Source: Chloroflexota bacterium
GTDB taxonomy: Bacteria; Chloroflexota; Anaerolineae; UBA1429
Length of the DNA: 46,511 nucleotides
Direction: 5' to 3'
NCBI GenBank assembly: GCA_012729155.1
Contig: JAAYDS010000053.1
Span: 1 to 46,511 of the forward strand
Shown here: positions 1 through 8,140 of the stretch, one piece after another
Layout of the letters: every line of letters begins with the position of its first letter
Position numbering within the stretch: the first letter of the stretch is position 1
The notes under the pieces: model-generated
Seen by the model: only the letters and a program-made list of their open reading frames with translations
Told to the model about the DNA's origin: nothing
Databases searched by the model: none
Translations under genes and position numbers: made by a program

Positions 1-1943
1 AGGTAGACGATCAGATCGTGCACGGTGGCGTGCCCTGCCAGGGCCAGCGCCTGGTCGGCGTGGGCCATGGCCTCACCGTAGCGCCCTGCATCGCGCAAGA
101 GCTCGGCCAGGTTGGCGTGCGCATAGGCTTGCAGGCGCTGATCTTGCCCGCTCTCGGCCTCTTCCAGGCTCTCGCGCAGGCGAGATTCGGCCTCGACATA
201 CTCGCCCAGATGGTGGTTGACCACCCCCAGCCCCTGCAACGTCAGGGCCATCGAAGACGGCGTGCCCACCTGCCGCCAATGCAGCAGCGCCTCGTGGAAC
301 GAGGCCAGCGCCTCACGCAGCCGACCGGCGCGCACCAGGGCATTGCCCAGGTCGTGAGCGATGTAGGCTGCGTTGGTCTCATCGCCCTCGTTGCGGGCGA
401 TGCCGAGGGCGTTGCGCAGGTCTAGCAGGCCACGCTCATCTACCTGCATCAGGCGGCAGATGCCGCGGTTGAGCAGGGCCATCATCCGCGCCCAGTGATC
501 ATCTGGTGGGGCAATGCTGAGGGCCAGCTCACAGTTCTCGATGGCGGCTGTCGGGTTGAGCTGTAGTCTGGCGACGACCGCCAATTGCACCAGTGCACGG
601 GCGGTGCTATAGGCGTCGCCAGTGCGCTCACCAATGGACTGCACGCGCAAGAGCACTTCGGTGGCGGCGCCCCAGTCGCCCAGCTCGGTGAGGCCCTTGG
701 CGCGGTAAAAGAGCAGCCGCGGATGCAGTTCAAGCATTTCGTCGGGCAGGCGGTCGATCCAACCCGATAGTTCGCCGCGCTGCCCCTGTTCAAAGGCCTC
801 TTCAGCGGCCATCTCGAGCAGTGTGGCGGCGCGTTCATAGGCCTCGGCCTCGAGAAAGCGCTCGATGGCCGCGGCCCAGTCTCCCTCGGCAGCCACCAGA
901 TCGCCAGCGGTGAGGCTCAGCTCACGAAAGCGGTCAGGCTCTTCAGATAGGCGTTCTCGCAAAAAGTGGCGAAAAAGCTGGTGATAGGCAAATGAGCGCC
1001 CGCCGGCGGTGGGATAGGTGAACAACGACTGCCGCACCAGCGAGGTCAGCATCTCGGCCGAGTTGGTGATGTTCAGCAGGGCGTTGCAGGTGGCCGGCGT
1101 CATCTCTTCGAGCAGGCTGCTGCCCAGCAAGAACGATTGGACCGCTGGCGGCTGCTGTTGCAGCACCTCGGCAGCCAGATAGTCGAACACGGCATGGCCG
1201 GCGCCGGTGAGGCGGATGATCTCTTGCACCGAGGTGTTCAGCTCGACCTGAGCCGCCAGCAGCACGCCGGTGACCCAGCCCTCGGAGCGCTCGAGCAGGC
1301 TGTCTAGCTGTTCTTCAGTGATGCTGGTGTGACCCAACTTGGTCAGCAGCTCGCGCATCTCGTCGCGAGCAAAGGCCAGCTCTTGAGCCGTAATCACAAA
1401 GCTCTCTTGGCGCGCAGCCAGGCGGGTGAGGTTCAGTCTGGTGGGCATGCCGCGCGAAGCGAGCAACAGGTGGCAGTTCTCGGGGAGATAGCTCAATAGC
1501 AGATCGATGAGACTGTTGACGGCCACAGAGGAGCTGACTTCATGAAAGTCATCGAGCACCAGCACAAAGTAGCTGTCGAGCTTTTCCATAGCGCTGATCA
1601 GCAAGCGCCCCAGCAACTCGATATCGCCATAGGCTGCGGGCAGATCGAGGTCGCCGCCGAACTCTGGGAATTGCACGCGGATGGCGGCGATCAGATAGGT
1701 GACAAAAGTGGCCAGCCGAGCATCGTAGGGGTCAAGCGTGAGCCAACATGTGGGCATGTCGGCTTCCTGGCAGAACTCTGCCAGCAATGTTGTTTTGCCG
1801 TAACCTGCGCCCGCGCTCAGGATGATGAGCTTACGGTCGATATGGCGGTGAACAAGGTCCACGAGCCGCCGTCGAGGGCAGAAGGTTTTGGGGAGGCGTG
1901 GCGAATGGATCTTGCGTTCGATTATCGGGACAGTGTTATTCAT
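1..1943 (-). CDS. MalT-like STAND ATPase/TPR regulator, C-terminus cut by window edge
   Basis: Reading the minus strand from ATG at 1943 gives an open frame of about 647 codons to the window edge, so the protein is partial. It begins MNNTVPIIERKIHSPR, typical of MalT/LuxR-family ATPases. A Walker A motif (GAGYGKTT) lies near residue 45 and a Walker B-like LVLDDFHEV near residue 130. A NACHT/STAND-like ATPase region follows (SRLNLTRL-type sensor, EGWVTGVLLAAQ), then helical TPR-like repeats from about residue 330 (for example ALTLQGLGVVNHHLGEYVEAE, AYAHANLAELLRDAGRY). Such proteins sense a ligand and usually carry a C-terminal LuxR-type helix-turn-helix; that part is outside the window, so DNA binding is inferred. 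A GAGCGGGA ribosome-binding stretch precedes the ATG. Its target genes are not evident. Confidence 0.85.
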   Translation of the reverse strand, partial: MNNTVPIIERKIHSPRLPKTFCPRRRLVDLVHRHIDRKLIILSAGAGYGKTTLLAEFCQEADMPTCWLTLDPYDARLATFVTYLIAAIRVQFPEFGGDLDLPAAYGDIELLGRLLISAMEKLDSYFVLVLDDFHEVSSSVAVNSLIDLLLSYLPENCHLLLASRGMPTRLNLTRLAARQESFVITAQELAFARDEMRELLTKLGHTSITEEQLDSLLERSEGWVTGVLLAAQVELNTSVQEIIRLTGAGHAVFDYLAAEVLQQQPPAVQSFLLGSSLLEEMTPATCNALLNITNSAEMLTSLVRQSLFTYPTAGGRSFAYHQLFRHFLRERLSEEPDRFRELSLTAGDLVAAEGDWAAAIERFLEAEAYERAATLLEMAAEEAFEQGQRGELSGWIDRLPDEMLELHPRLLFYRAKGLTELGDWGAATEVLLRVQSIGERTGDAYSTARALVQLAVVARLQLNPTAAIENCELALSIAPPDDHWARMMALLNRGICRLMQVDERGLLDLRNALGIARNEGDETNAAYIAHDLGNALVRAGRLREALASFHEALLHWRQVGTPSSMALTLQGLGVVNHHLGEYVEAESRLRESLEEAESGQDQRLQAYAHANLAELLRDAGRYGEAMAHADQALALAGHATVHDLIVY

Positions 1944-1985
1944 CAGAAATCCCGCTCAACATCGGTCTCGACCGAACGTGGCCGT

Positions 1986-2014
1986 AGTCTACACAGAACG
2001 CGCGCAAGCTCCAA
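1986..2014 (-). promoter_or_regulatory. Putative sigma-A promoter for the MalT-like gene
   Basis: On the minus strand TTGGAG (2014-2009) is followed after exactly 17 bases by TAGACT (1991-1986), about 45 bases upstream of the ATG at 1943. The boxes are imperfect, but spacing and position fit. Confidence 0.4.
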
Positions 2015-2020
2015 CCGAGA

Positions 2021-2054
2021 GAAAACAACACGGGCACATGATCACATGTGCCCG
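2021..2054 (-). terminator. Rho-independent terminator after the zinc-ribbon gene
   Basis: A perfect 10-bp stem (CGGGCACATG, 2031-2040, with its complement at 2045-2054) and a 4-base loop are followed on the minus strand by TGTTGTTTTC. It lies 20 bases beyond the stop of the zinc-ribbon gene and ahead of the MalT-like gene, separating the two transcripts. Confidence 0.75.
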
Positions 2055-2073
2055 GTAATGATTGCAGCGACTG

Positions 2074-2271
2074 CTAAGCGGCAGTCCAATCGGGGCAGGT
2101 CATCTCATCGGGGCATTTGGGGCACTGCCGCTTGAGGGCGGCGCCAGAGAGCAGGCGCACATTCACACTGGCCGGTATGGATTTGGCACAATAGCCATAT
2201 CCCTCGACCATCACGTACTGCTTGCAGTCGGGGCAACGCTGCCCTTTGTTCTTCTTGCCGAACAGACCCAT
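2074..2271 (-). CDS. Small zinc-ribbon protein (65 aa)
   Basis: A 65-residue protein starting MGLFGKKNKGQRCPDC. Two CxxC knuckles (C13/C16 and CPKC near residues 52-55) with further cysteines at about 28 and 61 suggest one zinc ribbon. The start at 2271 is preferred over a longer frame to 2322 because AAGGAG lies 7 bases before this ATG. It is downstream of queA in the same direction, with a gap of about 100 bases, and is followed by a strong terminator. No specific family is recognised; such proteins are often nucleic-acid or protein binding, but the function is unknown. Confidence 0.7.
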   Translation of the reverse strand: MGLFGKKNKGQRCPDCKQYVMVEGYGYCAKSIPASVNVRLLSGAALKRQCPKCPDEMTCPDWTAA

Positions 2272-2373
2272 TGTTCGTCTCCTTCTGAGTGAGATGTAGG
2301 TCAACCATACGATCCTGCTCACTGGATAACATAAACTATAGCCAAACCGCGCCAGAGGCGCAAACAGGCGGCG

Positions 2374-3414
2374 CTAGATGATCAACATACTATCGCCCAG
2401 GCTATAAAAGCGATAGCGCTCTCCTATGGCGGTGTGATAGGCCCGCAGCATCAACTCATACCCGGCAAAGGCCGCTACGAGCATCAACAGCGATGAGCGC
2501 GGCAGATGAAAGTTGGTGATGAGCGCATCGACCACAGCAAAGCGATAGCCGGGGTAGATAAAGAGATCAGTGTCACCCTCCCAGGGCGCCACGCCCCGCG
2601 GCTGGCCGCGCGCTGCGGTCTCGAGCACGCGCACAGCGGTGGTGCCTACGGCGATGACACGGCGCCCCTCGGCCTTGGCAGCATTGATGAGGGCGGCACT
2701 GGCGGCGCTCAACCGGCAGCTCTCGGTGTGGATGTGATGTTCTTCGATGCATTCCTCAGTGACCGGCCTGAAGGTGTCGAGCCCGATGTGCAGCACTACC
2801 GACGTCCAGAGGACGCCATGCTGGCGCAGCTGTTCGAGCAGGGCTGGCGTAAAGTGCAGTCCGGCTGTGGGCGCTGCCACGCTGCCGCGTTCGCGCGCGT
2901 ACACCGTCTGATAGCGCTCGGCATCGTCGAGGTGCTGATGGATGTAGGGCGGCAAGGGCACCTCGCCCAGGGTGTCGAGCAGGCCGTCGATGGGGCGCTC
3001 AAAGGCGATGATGCGCCCGCCTGACGGCGCGATGGCAGTGACCATGCCCTCGACGAGAGGTGCGGCGTTCGCCACGCTGTCGCGCAGCAAGGCCAGGCGC
3101 TGGCCCACGGCCACGCGCCGCCCCTTGACGAGGCTCTCCCACACGGTGGGCGAGCGCCGCGCCAGCAGCAAGAGCTCTACCCGGCCGCCGCTGGGCACTT
3201 TGCGGGCCTGCAGCCGCGCCGGGATGACACGCGTCTCGTTAGCCACCAACAGGTCGCCCGGCCGCAGATAGTCGAGCAGATCGCCAAAGCGCCTGTGCTC
3301 GAGTTGGCCACTGCTGCGTTGCACCACCAACAGGCGCGAGGCATCGCGCGGCTCAACAGGCTGCTGGGCGATCAGTTCAGGCGGCAGATCATAGTCAAAG
3401 TCGCGCGTCAGCAA
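2374..3414 (-). CDS. queA: S-adenosylmethionine:tRNA ribosyltransferase-isomerase QueA
   Basis: QueA transfers and isomerises the ribosyl moiety of S-adenosylmethionine onto 7-aminomethyl-7-deazaguanine in tRNA, giving epoxyqueuosine. Family hallmarks are visible: DYDLPPELIAQ near the N-terminus, RPGDLLVANETRVIPARL, a central GTTAVRVLE segment and FHLPRSSLLML near the C-terminus. The open frame extends upstream to 3498, but homology starts at the TTG at 3414, where GAGGA in the end of queH lies 9 bases upstream. From there the protein has 346 residues, the usual QueA length. It follows queH with a 5-base gap, so the two are probably translated from one mRNA. Queuosine steps are therefore consecutive: QueA makes the epoxide and QueH reduces it. 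Confidence 0.93.
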   Translation of the reverse strand: MLTRDFDYDLPPELIAQQPVEPRDASRLLVVQRSSGQLEHRRFGDLLDYLRPGDLLVANETRVIPARLQARKVPSGGRVELLLLARRSPTVWESLVKGRRVAVGQRLALLRDSVANAAPLVEGMVTAIAPSGGRIIAFERPIDGLLDTLGEVPLPPYIHQHLDDAERYQTVYARERGSVAAPTAGLHFTPALLEQLRQHGVLWTSVVLHIGLDTFRPVTEECIEEHHIHTESCRLSAASAALINAAKAEGRRVIAVGTTAVRVLETAARGQPRGVAPWEGDTDLFIYPGYRFAVVDALITNFHLPRSSLLMLVAAFAGYELMLRAYHTAIGERYRFYSLGDSMLII

Positions 3415-3419
3415 GGGGC

Positions 3420-4169
3420 CTATTCCTCGACCGGTGTGTGGGTGGTGTTGGCGCGCCGCTTGTGTTGCGCCTCCCACTCGCTGTAGATGCAGCCGCAATA
3501 GTCCTGGCGGTAGAGGCCATGCTCATGCGCCAGGCGGTGGTGCTCGGCAAAGCCGCGCCTCAGGTTCTCAAAGTAGAACGAGACGCCATGGCGCGCGGCG
3601 GCGGCCTGGCCTACCTGGTTGATGAGCGCCTGATCTTGATAGGGGCTGATGAGCAGCGTTGTGCAGATGGCATCCATGCCCAGCTCGGCGGCACGCTGGG
3701 CGGTGCGCTCGAGCCGCATGTCGTAGCAGATGGCGCAGCGCTCGCCTGGCCGTTCGTGGCTCACCACTCGCCGCAGAAAGGCCACCATATCATAGCCCGG
3801 CTCCCACACCACGGGCAGGCCTACCTCGGTGGCATAGTGCGCCAGGCTCTCGCGGCGCCGCTCGTGCTCGCTAAAGGGGTGCACATTGGGGTTGTACCAG
3901 AAGGCCATCACCTCGGCCCCTTGCTCTTGTAGACGACGCGCACTGTAGGTGGCGCAGGGTGCGCAGCAGACATGCAGCAGCAGACGTTGCCCCTGCAATG
4001 GCGGCCGTTCGGGTTCGGGTTGGGGCAGCTCTACGGCACGGCACAGACGAATGGTGAGCGGCTCTTGGCTGACGAGCTCGGCCTTGCCACGGGCAACCAG
4101 CGCCAACGCCCGCTCGGCGGGGCAGGGCGAGAGCGTGCGGCCCTGGGCATCGACAACGCGGGCGTTCAT
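3420..4169 (-). CDS. queH: Epoxyqueuosine reductase QueH with extra N-terminal PLMP/RRXRR-like domain
   Basis: QueH reduces epoxyqueuosine to queuosine in tRNA using iron-sulfur and iron centres. The conserved cysteines are present: HVCCAPC (C68, C69, C72), CAIC (C144, C147) and CGC (C224, C226), together with the AFWYNPNVHP and YDMRLERTA segments. Residues 1-45 are additional to ordinary QueH. They read VVDAQGRTLSPCP, then ARGKAELV, then EPLTIRL, matching the layout of the PLMP (RRXRR) domain at the N-terminus of IscB and related HNH nucleases (GKPLMPT, GKARVV, PFTIQL). No RuvC or HNH part is present. A proline-rich linker (about 48-60) joins the two parts. The ATG at 4169 overlaps the ruvB stop (TGATG), so translation is coupled. 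I infer that the added domain helps bind RNA. Confidence 0.92.
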   Translation of the reverse strand: MNARVVDAQGRTLSPCPAERALALVARGKAELVSQEPLTIRLCRAVELPQPEPERPPLQGQRLLLHVCCAPCATYSARRLQEQGAEVMAFWYNPNVHPFSEHERRRESLAHYATEVGLPVVWEPGYDMVAFLRRVVSHERPGERCAICYDMRLERTAQRAAELGMDAICTTLLISPYQDQALINQVGQAAAARHGVSFYFENLRRGFAEHHRLAHEHGLYRQDYCGCIYSEWEAQHKRRANTTHTPVEE

Positions 4170-5194
4170 CAGAACAGGGTGGCCTGGTCGCCGGGCCGCT
4201 CGGCAAAGGGCAGGCCCAGGTGCTCGTGGGCGCGACGGGTGGCCATGCGGCCGCGCGGGGTGCGTTCGACGAACCCGAGCTGGATCAGATAGGGCTCGTA
4301 CACGTCCATGATCGTATCCGCATCTTCGTTGAGGGCGGCCGAGATGGTGTCGAGGCCCACGGGGCCGCCATCGAACTTGCTGATGATCGTCTCGAGCACC
4401 CGGCGGTCAGAGCTGTCGAGCCCCAGGGCGTCTACCTCGAGCATATCCAGTGCCTGATGAGCCGTTGGCCCGTCGATCACGCCCGATCCGCGCACCTCGG
4501 CAAAGTCGCGCACACGCCGCAGCAGGCGGTTGGCCACGCGCGGCGTGCCGCGGGCGCGGCTGGCGATCTCGTGCACACCGTCTGGATCGATGGGCACCCC
4601 CAGGATGGCTGCAGAGCGCGTGACGATGGCCGTCATGGCTTCGAGACTGTAAAAGTCGAGCCGATGCACCACGCCAAAGCGATCGCGCAGGGGCGAGGTC
4701 AACAGCGCGATGCGCGTGGTGGCCCCGATGAGGGTAAAGTGTGGCAGGTTGAGCCGAATGCTACGCGCGCCCGGGCCTTTGCCGATGACGATGTCGAGGC
4801 AATAGTCCTCCATGGCGGGGTAGAGCACCTCTTCGACATGGCGGCTCAGGCGGTGGATCTCGTCGATAAAGAGCACGTCGCCCTGGCGCAGGTTGGTGAG
4901 GATGGCCGCCAGGTCGCCCGGTCGCTCGATCACTGGGCCAGAGGTGGTCTTGACGTTGACGCCCATCTCGGCGGCGATGACGTAGGCGAGCGTGGTTTTG
5001 CCCAGGCCCGGCGGGCCATAGAGCAGGGTATGATCCAGCGCCTCGCCACGCCCGCTGGCAGCCTCGAGCGCGACGCGCAGGTTGTCAACCACACGCTCCT
5101 GGCCAATATACTCGGCGAGACGCGAGGGGCGCAGGCTGCGCTCGGCTGGGGCATCCTCGGGGTCGATCTTGGGTGAGATGACGCGTTCAGTCAC
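4169..5194 (-). CDS. ruvB: Holliday junction branch migration ATPase RuvB
   Basis: RuvB is the hexameric AAA+ motor that, with RuvA, drives branch migration of Holliday junctions. Visible are Walker A (GPPGLGKTT, about 60-68), Walker B ([10 protein letters not shown]111/E112), the sensor segment GATTR, the arginine-finger region PLRDRFG, and a C-terminal winged helix ending [16 protein letters not shown]. Length is 341 residues, as usual. It starts at GTG 5194 with AAAGG upstream. RuvA and RuvC are not in the window. The gene is first in ruvB-queH-queA, a linkage of RuvB with queuosine genes that is common in bacteria. Confidence 0.96.
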   Translation of the reverse strand: MTERVISPKIDPEDAPAERSLRPSRLAEYIGQERVVDNLRVALEAASGRGEALDHTLLYGPPGLGKTTLAYVIAAEMGVNVKTTSGPVIERPGDLAAILTNLRQGDVLFIDEIHRLSRHVEEVLYPAMEDYCLDIVIGKGPGARSIRLNLPHFTLIGATTRIALLTSPLRDRFGVVHRLDFYSLEAMTAIVTRSAAILGVPIDPDGVHEIASRARGTPRVANRLLRRVRDFAEVRGSGVIDGPTAHQALDMLEVDALGLDSSDRRVLETIISKFDGGPVGLDTISAALNEDADTIMDVYEPYLIQLGFVERTPRGRMATRRAHEHLGLPFAERPGDQATLF

Positions 5195-5229
5195 GGCAAC
5201 GCCTTTCTGGGTGGATCAGCGTGGTCAGC

Positions 5230-5238
5230 ATTATACCA
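5230..5238 (-). promoter_or_regulatory. ruvB: Extended -10 promoter element for ruvB-queH-queA
   Basis: On the minus strand TGGTATAAT, a perfect extended -10 element, lies about 36 bases before the ruvB start. The -35 position holds only a poor match. Confidence 0.5.
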
Positions 5239-5265
5239 CACCCTGCCCCCTGTGACCCGAACAGC

Positions 5266-5296
5266 AAAAAGCGCCCGCATCCATCGATGCGGGCGC
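5266..5296 (-). terminator. Rho-independent terminator after the corrinoid protein gene
   Basis: A perfect 10-bp GC-rich stem (5271-5280 with 5287-5296, loop CCATCG) is followed on the minus strand by TTTTT (5270-5266). It lies 20 bases beyond the corrinoid gene stop and upstream of the ruvB promoter. Confidence 0.85.
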
Positions 5297-5315
5297 ATAT
5301 GTTGTTCAAGCGCGG

Positions 5316-5951
5316 CTACTTGCCGATGAGCTGGCCTACCAGCTTGGCAGCAGCAGCGGCGTCACGGCCATAGCCGTCAGCGCCGATCTCATCGGCGTAT
5401 TTCTGCGTGACAGGCGCGCCACCGATCATGATCTTGACCTTGCCGTGCATGCCAGATTCTTTGAGGGCCTCGACGGTGGCCCGCATGCTGGGCATGGTGG
5501 TCGTCAACAGGGCCGACATACCGATGACGTCGGCACCCTTTTCGATGGCCGTTTGCACGTACTTTTCGGGCGAAACATCGACGCCGAGGTCGATCACCTC
5601 ATAGCCGGCGCCTTCAACCATGATGGCCACCAGGTTCTTGCCGATATCGTGCAAGTCACCCTTGACAGTGCCCACTACCACCTTGCCCTTGGGCTCGACG
5701 CCCTCGGCCACCAGCTCGGGCTTGAGGATGTCAAGGCCGGCCTGCATGGCGCGCGCGGCGATCAATAGCTCGGGCACGTAATACTCGTTGATCTCGAACA
5801 GGCGGCCAACCTCGGCCATAGCCGGGATCATCGCCTCGTTGAGAACCTCGCCCGCCGGTGTCTTGGCCTCGAGCGCTGCCTTGGTGGCCGCTACCACGGC
5901 CTCACGATCGCCATCCAGGATGCCCTGATAGATGGTTTCTTTGTGACCCAT
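5316..5951 (-). CDS. Corrinoid-binding protein (MtaC/MtbC/MtmC-like)
   Basis: A 211-residue corrinoid protein of the type that carries a methyl group between a substrate-specific methyltransferase and a tetrahydrofolate- or thiol-dependent acceptor. It has an N-terminal helical B12-binding cap domain (residues 5-88, ending GLDILKPEL) and a Rossmann-like B12 domain with the diagnostic DxHxxG motif (D99, H101, G104), H101 being the predicted lower cobalt ligand. GMSALLTTTM and MIGGAPVT are further family segments. The start at 5951 has GAGGAGG 7 bases upstream; the frame runs further upstream, but without homology. No MttB/MtbB-type methyltransferase or corrinoid activase is adjacent, so the partner is unknown. 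It is expressed from its own promoter and terminator. Confidence 0.9.
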   Translation of the reverse strand: MGHKETIYQGILDGDREAVVAATKAALEAKTPAGEVLNEAMIPAMAEVGRLFEINEYYVPELLIAARAMQAGLDILKPELVAEGVEPKGKVVVGTVKGDLHDIGKNLVAIMVEGAGYEVIDLGVDVSPEKYVQTAIEKGADVIGMSALLTTTMPSMRATVEALKESGMHGKVKIMIGGAPVTQKYADEIGADGYGRDAAAAAKLVGQLIGK

Positions 5952-6006
5952 TCCGACTCCTCCTCTTGACGACGAGCTGTCGATCCAGTTGCTCCAGATG
6001 GCCCAG

Positions 6007-6035
6007 ATTCTACCAATGACCCAACGAATGTGCAA
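6007..6035 (-). promoter_or_regulatory. Promoter of the corrinoid protein gene
   Basis: TTGCAC (6035-6030), 17 bases, TAGAAT (6012-6007) on the minus strand, about 55 bases before the ATG at 5951. The -35 box lies in the last codons of the DUF92 gene. Confidence 0.6.
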
Positions 6036-6867
6036 GCCACGTGAGTAACGCGCAGGTGGTGGCGGCGCCGGCGGCCGTGGCCACCAGGTCGATGGCCTCG
6101 CCGGTGAGCCAGGGCCACCCTCTGACGGGCTCGTTGGGCAGCCCGTTGGCATCGGTCTCGTACTCGCTCGGCTCCTGACGACGCGGGTCATAGTACACCC
6201 GCTGCGCCGTAGCTGCCAGCAGGCTGTCGAGTAGCGCACCGGCCATGCCGCCCGCCAGCGCCGCCACGGGCAGCCAGGCCCAGGCTCCGCCCATCGGCAT
6301 GTCTTGCAGCCAGGCGGCCAGCGATTGCGTGGCCAGCCCGGTGAGGCCGATGAACCAGGCCGCGCCGATGGCGGCCAGCGTGCCTAACGCCGAAATGGCC
6401 CCGGGCGTCCCCGCCATGGCCGGCCTACGGGTGGTGATCAGCCGAGGGCGCTGGGTGCTCAACAGGCCGAACTGCGTGGCCAGCACGTCGGCGGCCGATG
6501 CGGCGATGGCCCCAGTGAAAGCCGCATAGCCCAGCGGTGAGTAATGGCGCTGAAAGACGATGGCCAACAGAGCGGCCCAGCCGAGCCTGGCGGTGGCGTC
6601 GATCCAGGTGATGGGCTGCGCGCGACGGATGGTCTCAGCCAGAGCGGCCTTGTCGTTGCGACGATAGCGCCCTGCTGTCACCAGGCAGACCACCAGCGCC
6701 AGTACCACGCCACCCCAGGGCCAGCCGCCAAAGCCAGAAATCAGCCCCGCCAACACCGCCAGCGTCAACGCGCCGCCCACGGTGGCCACGCGGCCCGCTA
6801 ACGGCAGCAAGCCCGCCAACAAGGCGGTGCCCAGGCTCAGCAACAGCGTCGTCAGTATTGGAGGCAT
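6010..6867 (-). CDS. DUF92 family integral membrane protein
   Basis: A 285-residue polytopic membrane protein. It matches the DUF92 (TIGR00297) family by its central segment: AADVLATQFG, then LITTRRPAMAGTPGAISALGTLAA and GALLDSLLAATAQ. Plant and cyanobacterial relatives (VTE6) are linked to phytyl-phosphate kinase activity; whether this applies here is unknown. About six hydrophobic segments are visible. The chosen ATG at 6867 overlaps the preceding gene's stop codon (TGATG), indicating translational coupling with the PH-domain protein; a longer frame upstream lacks homology. The two genes are probably one unit read from the promoter at 7821-7849. Confidence 0.82.
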   Translation of the reverse strand: MPPILTTLLLSLGTALLAGLLPLAGRVATVGGALTLAVLAGLISGFGGWPWGGVVLALVVCLVTAGRYRRNDKAALAETIRRAQPITWIDATARLGWAALLAIVFQRHYSPLGYAAFTGAIAASAADVLATQFGLLSTQRPRLITTRRPAMAGTPGAISALGTLAAIGAAWFIGLTGLATQSLAAWLQDMPMGGAWAWLPVAALAGGMAGALLDSLLAATAQRVYYDPRRQEPSEYETDANGLPNEPVRGWPWLTGEAIDLVATAAGAATTCALLTWLAHSLGHW

Positions 6868-7787
6868 CAATAGACCAACCCCGCCAGCGCCACCCACAAC
6901 AGCGCCACGATGCCCACCGAGCCACCGTTGAGCAGCAGGGCAATCAGGCGCTGACGGCGGTGCAGTAGCAGCGCCAGCAGGCCGTTGATGGCCGTCACCA
7001 GGGTGCCGATGGCGGGCACCACCAGCAGATACTGCTTCAGGTCGACGCGGTCGGCCAGGCCGTCGGCGCCATAGTGCAATGGCAAACGCGTGGGCAGTTG
7101 GTCATAGCGCAGCGCCAGCAGGCCGTAGAGGGCGATCCCCAGCACCACAGCCGCCAGCGCCAACGCCCAAAAGAGGCCGTCGCGCCACACCGGCCAGGCC
7201 CCTGGCCCATGCCACTCGAGGGCTGGCTCGGGCGCATGCAGGGGGCCTATCTGGCGGCGCGTCTCGAGGGCGCGGATGAACTGGGCTGGGTTGCGCGGTG
7301 AGATGGCCACCGAGAGGTCGGCCTCGGTGATCTCACCATCGGGTGGCTGCTGGCAAACGAGGATGAGATGGCGCTCTAGCGGAGCCGTGCTGTAGACGCG
7401 CACGCGGCCCACATTGCGCAGATGCAGGTGTCCGTGCCCAAAGCCAGGCCAGGCGATGCCGTGGAACTGGGCCCCGGCAGCCACCTCGGCGCCGGCCACA
7501 TGACGCTCGATCAAGCGCAGTGGCACCGTGCGCTCGAGCCAGCCAGAACGAATCACCAGCTTGCCACGGTCGAGCCGATATGTGAGCGTGACGAGTTCAT
7601 AGAAATAGTGCGCCCACAGGGCCAGCGCCGGCAAGGTCATCACAAAGAGCACAGCGGTAAGGTATTGGCCTAGCCCTGGGCCCTGCCGCAGCACATTGGC
7701 CAACACCAGCCCCTGGATGCTGACGATCGTCACCAAAATGACCAGGCCAGCGATGATGCCGGCGCGTCGGTCGGGCCGAAACTCCAT
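6867..7787 (-). CDS. PH-like and DUF1648-like domain membrane protein
   Basis: A 306-residue membrane protein with two N-terminal hydrophobic helices (about 10-30 and 42-62), a soluble bacterial PH-like domain (YRLDRGKLVIRSGWLERTVPL through YSTAPL), then further transmembrane helices. Between them lies a DUF1648-like signature (LPTRLPLHYGADGLADR, about 232-248), which in that family sits between membrane segments. Function unknown; the architecture is common among Gram-positive and Chloroflexota membrane proteins. ATG at 7787 has AGAGGG upstream, with a perfect palindrome (7788-7799) in between. It is translationally coupled to the DUF92 gene. Confidence 0.75.
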   Translation of the reverse strand: MEFRPDRRAGIIAGLVILVTIVSIQGLVLANVLRQGPGLGQYLTAVLFVMTLPALALWAHYFYELVTLTYRLDRGKLVIRSGWLERTVPLRLIERHVAGAEVAAGAQFHGIAWPGFGHGHLHLRNVGRVRVYSTAPLERHLILVCQQPPDGEITEADLSVAISPRNPAQFIRALETRRQIGPLHAPEPALEWHGPGAWPVWRDGLFWALALAAVVLGIALYGLLALRYDQLPTRLPLHYGADGLADRVDLKQYLLVVPAIGTLVTAINGLLALLLHRRQRLIALLLNGGSVGIVALLWVALAGLVY

Positions 7788-7820
7788 GGGTAGCTACCCT
7801 CTGACGAGTTGACGCTCCCC

Positions 7821-7849
7821 ATTATAGCGCCAGGGGCGGCCCACGCCAA
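7821..7849 (-). promoter_or_regulatory. Promoter of the PH-domain/DUF92 genes
   Basis: On the minus strand TTGGCG (7849-7844), 17 bases, TATAAT (7826-7821), about 33 bases ahead of the ATG at 7787. Confidence 0.65.
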
Positions 7850-8052
7850 CGCGACGCATCTGGCGGCGTAAGCACTCCCTGGGACGAATATCGGGCCGCG
7901 TCTTCGTAAAGTGCCTCACAGCCGGCTTTTGGGGCCGTGATTTAGAGTAAAAAGAGCAGCAGCAGCAGCAGCTATAAGAAGAGCTAGCTAGCTGCTTCTA
8001 TCTTTGGGGTGCGTCAAGAGCCCGTCGCGAGGCTACAACTTCGGATTACGCC

Positions 8053-8081
8053 TTGACGGCACCTGCCTCGCTTTCTAGAAT
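8053..8081 (+). promoter_or_regulatory. Promoter of the UMF1-type MFS transporter
   Basis: TTGACG (8053-8058), 17 bases, TAGAAT (8076-8081). Transcription would start near 8088, which excludes the upstream in-frame start at 8081 and supports the ATG at 8141. Confidence 0.65.
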
Positions 8082-8140
8082 TGCTCTGTCTTGCTAGGTG
8101 TTCGTCATCGACCGCGAGCTCACCGCCAAGAGGTACGCAG

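Larger units (their letters stand above)
7788..8140. other. Divergent intergenic region with two promoters and repeat-rich centre
   Basis: This 353-base gap separates the minus-strand PH-domain gene from the plus-strand MFS gene. It holds a promoter facing each way (see separate entries), a palindrome GGGTAGCTACCC at 7788-7799, six AGC repeats at 7955-7972 and the self-complementary AGCTAGCTAGCT at 7982-7993 flanked by GAAG and GCTTC. No convincing gene is seen; a short minus-strand frame at 8014-8223 lacks protein-like features. Confidence 0.7.

Noticed and set aside
1542-2135. Plus-strand frame of 197 codons
   Set aside because: It lies antisense to the MalT-like ATPase, whose minus-strand translation has clear Walker motifs; the plus frame shows none.
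4035-4169. An IscB-type nuclease at the QueH N-terminus
   Set aside because: Only the PLMP-like segment is present; there is no RuvC or HNH domain, and the remainder is QueH.
4220-5176. Plus-strand frame of 318 codons
   Set aside because: Antisense to ruvB, which has every RuvB motif; high GC produces long shadow frames.
7950-8000. CRISPR or mobile-element inverted repeat
   Set aside because: The repeats are short, irregular and without spacers or a transposase; nothing supports either.
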